Origin: a virus
Reading direction: 5' to 3' (one strand)
IMG/VR virus record: IMGVR_UViG_3300002053_000034
Location: 1-64,000 of that record
DNA: 64,000 nt
In this document: positions 22,701-28,700 of the stretch, piece by piece
Numbering within the stretch: the stretch's first letter is position 1
Layout: each line of letters opens with the position of its first letter
Position numbers and translations under genes: made by a program
The notes under the pieces: model-generated
What the model was told of the DNA's origin: nothing
What the model saw: the letters and a program-made list of their open reading frames with translations, nothing else
Database searches by the model: none

Positions 22701-25700
22701 CTCTTAAGTACGGCTGTGTTAGAAATTCAAATCCTTTTTCGGCTGGATGTTTTTTACCAAAAATAACTGCCATTTCGGCTAGAGTAGCAACATCGGTTTC
22801 TTTCACCGCGGTAAACACAGACCTAAACAATGACCTAACTCCAGTAACATCGTCGGCCAAAGCTTCAAAATGTTTCTTTATTTCTGCTCTTGACTCTTCT
22901 AGTTGTCCTGTATGAACAAATAACGCATCACCATCAAAATCTAGTTTCTGCTCTAAATTAGTGAATGATGGAGAGGCCGCATTTACTATTTTTAACAGCC
23001 TTTCTATAGCTTCCGTCAGATGGCGAGCTTTTTCGGCAGCCATCTCTGTTCCTTCTGCCCAAGCTCTTTCTCTTCGTTCTAACAGACTTAATGTTTCTTC
23101 CGGTAAATACTGCCTTTTAGCTCTAGGAGTTACCCCTATAAACTCACGCAGCGTGTTAACTACTCGAACAAGGTCGCCTATATCTCGGCGCTCTTCTGGG
23201 CGACCAGCTCTAGCAAATCCCGGAGCACCAGGAACAGCTACACCATATTTACCTAGAGACTGTTCTAATAATCTAGCTCTATGAGGCTGAACACTCAAAG
23301 TCCCAGTAAATGGGTATCGTATAGATTCTACAAATGTTTCACTCTGTTTTTGAATAAGGTCTGCTAAAGTAGTTTCAATCTCATCTTTAATTCCGGTTCT
23401 AACCTTTATTTTTGCAGCCATTTCAGGCGGTAGACCTATTTCGCCTTCTTTTAATACAGGTAACCCTAATGTTCTAGCTTTAGTAACGTATTCAGAATGG
23501 GCTTCTGAAAGCTTTTCCAAATCCTCTACTAACATAGGTAATCCCGGGATCTCCAGATCCACTATATATTTACTTCGTAATTCCTCCAAAAGGTCTTTCA
23601 GGTCTCTAGTTTTATCAGCTATAGCCGATATAGCTTTGCCAGTAATTGCTGGGGTTACTCTTTGGAAGAAAACCTCTTCGATTCCTTTTTTCTTACCAAA
23701 TACACTTTCTCCCAGCTCCCTGAAATAAGCTACTCTGGCTTTACCTAAAGTTTCTTTGCGCTTCTCTAGAGCTTCTTTTAAGGATTGTTGGATACTAATA
23801 CCCACCCTATTCGCAAACTCATCTAAATTACCTGCTTCCAGCTCAATATCAAATACAGTCTCTACCTTACCACGCTCTTCGGATCTTCTTTTAAATGTTT
23901 CTAGCATAGCTTCAAAATCACCACCAAAACGCTGTAATATGTTTTGATAATATGGAGCCTGGAATCTCTGTGGTATCTGCCCACCTGTTTCTCTATATGA
24001 CTTAAGGGCTGCGTTTATTTCATTGATATCCTTACGTAAAGAGGCAGGGTCAGGTCCAATTAAAATATCAGCTATTCTACCTACTATTTTACTAAATTGT
24101 CCTTGATATTTGCGCTCAAATTCTTCGACTGCTCCTCTTTCAGTAGTAGCCATGCCCTCTTGGTAAATAGGTGCTACCTCTCTTGTTTCAGACAGAGCCT
24201 GTTTAAATCTATTAATAGTCTGCTGCATAAATTCAACGTTTTGTGGGGTGGGCCCAACTTTCTCTATCTGTTGAAATCTTTTTATAGTATCAGTCAAACT
24301 TTTAGTTAGTTCAGCTCTTATGGTCGTAGCAAATTTTCGTTGAAATTCCTCACTTAAACCTATACCGCCCTGCGCAGCGGCTGATGCTATTTCTTCTACC
24401 TCTTTAGCGGCATTCACTAAATTATCTAGATATCTAGCAATATTTGTAGGAGCTTGGGCACCAAGAAGTTCTTCCTGATAGGTTCCCCTCAAGGCAGGTC
24501 CAGGAATATATAATTCTTCATAAAATTCCTTAGCGCCCTTCGCAGTGGAAGGTATTCTAAGTTTGAAAGGGGTAGGGAATTTACCTATATCAAAGATTGT
24601 TCCCTTCAATTCTTCTACTGTACCAGTAGCTTTTTCAAACGATGCAACATCTCTTAGACTTACAGTACGTAATCCTTCGGTTAATGCCTTATTCACATCC
24701 TTCATGGCCGGGTCTAACATTTGAAAGGCTCTAAGCAATTCCCACCCTTCTTGAGCAGTTAGAGCTGTAGACCTAGCCAGTTCTTCCATCATTTTAGAAC
24801 CTTCGCCAAATACGCCGGCCATTGCAGCAAAAGATTGAAAATCTAATCGAGCCCCTTTCAACCCTTTTTGAATTTGTTCAGGAGACCATTCTGGGTACAA
24901 ATGGGGTTCTTCAATAATTTGTAAAAATTTAGGTGCAACAAATGATTGCATTTGTTCCCCAAATTCATTAACTACATCGGTATAGACAGAAAACTGAGCT
25001 TCAAAATCCCTCAACTTTTTAATAGTATCAGGATCTATGTCAGGTTTCTCTAATTTTAACCGACTAATAACACCATCTAAATCTTTGAATGGTTGGTATC
25101 CCAACTCTCGTAAATATTCATTTAATTTTTTTCTAGCTTCTCTTGTTTCAGTTAGAGCACCCCTAGATATTTCATCACTAAGAGTTGTAGCTCCAGCAGT
25201 GGTTCCTATTAGATTATTAACAATACCTTCTAATATTTCGGGCATCAACCCTCTTTTGGCTATACCACGAGAGCTGATTCTAGCTTCAATAGGCCTAACT
25301 TCAAATAATTGTTCCTCTCCAAAAAGAGCAGCATAACGCTCTCTAATAAAACGTATGGCTTCTGATGTCTCCTTAGGTAATTCCTCACCAAAAACCTTTT
25401 TAAACGCTTTGGTAGCGTTCTCAAACACTACTTGTTGCTTTTTAGCTTCTTCTTCGGTCACTAATCCAAGTGACGCATCCCTAAATAAGTCTATAACAAA
25501 TTTATTTCCTGAATCTATTAATTGTCTTGTTAAACTTTCTAGGACTTCGCCACCGAATATATCGATTTCGTCCGCTTCTTGCGCAGCCCGAGTTTCAATG
25601 TTATTAAATATTTCAATCAATAATTGGCCCACGTTTTTAGGCAGTCTAGCGACACCCAATCCTGGCCCTGGTGCTACACCAGCTTTAAACCCTTGCTGAA

Positions 25701-28700
25701 TAAACCTACCAACATCCTCTAACGAGGTGATTTCTTTAGGAAGTTCCCCATATCTTGGAGTAACCGATACCCCTTTGGTGCCGAACCTAGTAGATAATTT
25801 TCTTCCGAAATAATTTAAGAAAGTTTCAGTCAATTTAGCTGTTTGTACTTCAATAGTTTGTCCTCGGTGCTCTCTAATCAAATTTTCAACTTCTTTAGAT
25901 ATCTCAGCTATATCTGCTCTACCTCTGTATCTTTGTGGGACACCCAATATCTCTTGAAATTGATCAGTTACCTCTGACAGAACTCTCTTAAATTCTTCTT
26001 CGCTTCGAGCTCTTAATCTAGCAGCTCTAGGCGTAATTTGCTGCACTCCGGGCTCTATAGCGGTTATTCTTTTAGCTTCTTCTAAAGTTTCAGCCGGCTT
26101 AACCAATCTACCAGTTATTTGGGTGAAAGCTTTAGCCAAGCGACCTGATATGACTATCTGGTCCTCAAATGTCTGAGCAGTATTTCTTAGTTCAGTTAAA
26201 ACATTAAGTCCAGTTCGAGCCTGTCCATATCTACCAGCTTCCATAATTCTCTGTTCTCTAGCACTCAAAAGAGCCGGAGCTTCAAATTGACCTCCACCAG
26301 GAAGGCCGCCAGCTAAAGCATTCGACACATATGAAAGCTGTCTCTGTATAGAACTGAACTCCCTAAAAGGAGCAGCTGCTCTAATATCCGCCAAACTAGC
26401 CCCAATAGCAGTTTTATCAAGGGCCTTTAAATTAGTTACCATATCTTCATTGAATTGTTTCAATTTGGAGCTAGCTGCATCACTTAAATCCAAAGATGTG
26501 GCTAATGGCCTCCCCAAATATGGTTTGCCTGCGAACAACCCTTCTTGTAACTTTCCGGCACGCTCGGTTAAATCTTTCAACAAAAGATTGACAGCTACTA
26601 TGTGCTGCTTTTGCTCTTCGGGTCTAAAACGCCCTTCCATTGCTTTAGTAAGAATCTTTAAGGATTGTTCATCATATAGTCGGCGTTTCGGTCTACCTGG
26701 CTCAATTAAAGGTTGAAGTCCTAGTAGATCATTTATTGTGCGGGAAACTTCCCGCATATTGCGATCAAACCTTACGATATTTGCAGCTTGTTTTTCTAAA
26801 TAAGGGACCTTCCCAGCTTGCAACATTTTATCCAATATATCATAAAAGTTCTCAAAAGATAGCTCATCTAATGCTCTCGCTGCATCTAGAGCACTCACTT
26901 TAAGTTCATCAGCTTTCTTTAATAATTCATCTAAAGTTTGGGTAGAACCTGCGAATATCCTAGCCTGCTCTTCAGTAAATTCACCGCGTTCAAGTCCTCT
27001 TAAAGCTATAGCCCGCTTATACCCAGTAGCTACTTCAGCTCTACCACCAAGCTCTATTACTTTTTTGACCAAAGTAGCGGCTAATTTTTCAGCTTCCGCT
27101 TCAGCTACAGTACCAGCAGTGGGGCGCAAAGGTGCTTGAGCTACCTGGCGCATTAACCGCTCAACCTCTATAGTGGCTCCTCCTAAATCTCTTAGTTCCT
27201 GAGCTAATTTTTCTAAACCGGTAGTTACTGTTACAAAATTAGCTAGCGCTCGCTCAGCCCCATATTTGGTAGGAATAGATACTCCTCCCTCCGGCCCTAT
27301 TCTAGCCGCTGGGACAGCTAATCTTTTTATAAAATCCTGCATTAATTGCCGCTGAGCTTTAGCTTCTAATGCCACGCCCTTAAACAGATCTGTCAGCTCA
27401 GGACGCCTAGCTATCTCGCCTACAGTAGTTGTCTGTTGTTTTATCGCCTTAAATAAGTCTTCTACTTGACGACCCATGCTTCTAGCCATCTCGGCCGTTA
27501 AACTGCCTACTTCCTTATAGACCGCTTCAGCCATAACTTCAGGACTACGAGCCACACCTAATTCACGTCTCACAAAAGCCCTTTTAAATGTATCAATTAA
27601 TTCATTAGCTGTAGCTTCTGGGGATGCAAATTCTCTAAACTCAGCTGCCAGCGCTTGTCTTAATCCTCGTACATCCACTATCTTCAATTCCCACTCAGCT
27701 TGACCCGGCGCAAGCTGAAATGCTTTGCCCGCCTCATCTTTCAGAATTTCGGCGCCAGAACTTAATCCTTTCTCTAAAGATTTAATTATATTATTCTGCA
27801 ACTTGTCTAAAGATTTGGCTAAATCGCCTAACAAAGCGGCTGTTTTTTCACTTCTAGCTGCCCCTACAGGACCTGCTATAGCAAAAGGCTCAGCGACTGG
27901 CTGAGGTCTAACTACTTGAGGCCTAAATATGTTAGCTTGTATAGTTGATTTTATCTTAGCTAAGTCATCTATCTCAAGAGTGGCTTTATGAAAAGACTGG
28001 CCGGCTTTACGCATATATTCTTCCGTCTCTGCCATCGTTTCTGATAACAAGTCGGATCCAGCAGCCATTTTGTCCATCTTTTGAGCAGCAAACTTCATGC
28101 GTTTGGCAGCATCACTAGTAGCTCGCTCAACGGTAGCCGATATATTCGATAATGTGTGTGACAAATCAGACTGGGCAGCCATCAATTCTTTTATACTACC
28201 ATCTAACGCTCTCAAAAGGGTGATAGTTAGCTCCACATCGTAAGAAGCGTCATGCAAACTACCTGTAAGATTCTTAGTTTCTACACCCGCCAATTTGAAG
28301 TCTTTTTCAAATGATTCCAATGCATAAGGTTGCCGCCTCGTAGGTGTGCTTAATCTCTGGGGAAATTTCTCTCTAGCCAAGCGTAGAGTGTCTATAAATT
28401 TGTCTGTTTCAGCTTCTATTTTAATTCCCGCTCTTTGAAAATGCTGTTCCAAAACGCCGATATCAAACTGAGCTATGTTATGCCCTATAACGGCTTCAGC
28501 ATCTTTTAATACATCAGCTACTTTTTTCATAGCTTCAGTAGCCTCGATACCCTCTTTTTTCAATTTTTCGAAAGGTATCGGATCAGCTTTTCCGATATTA
28601 CCTATAAGTCGTTTATATTGAGCTTCTGTTTCAACTCCTCTAGGAGGCCTAACGAATACTTGGCCACGCTCTCCCTTGCCGGCTAATATCTGCTGCAATG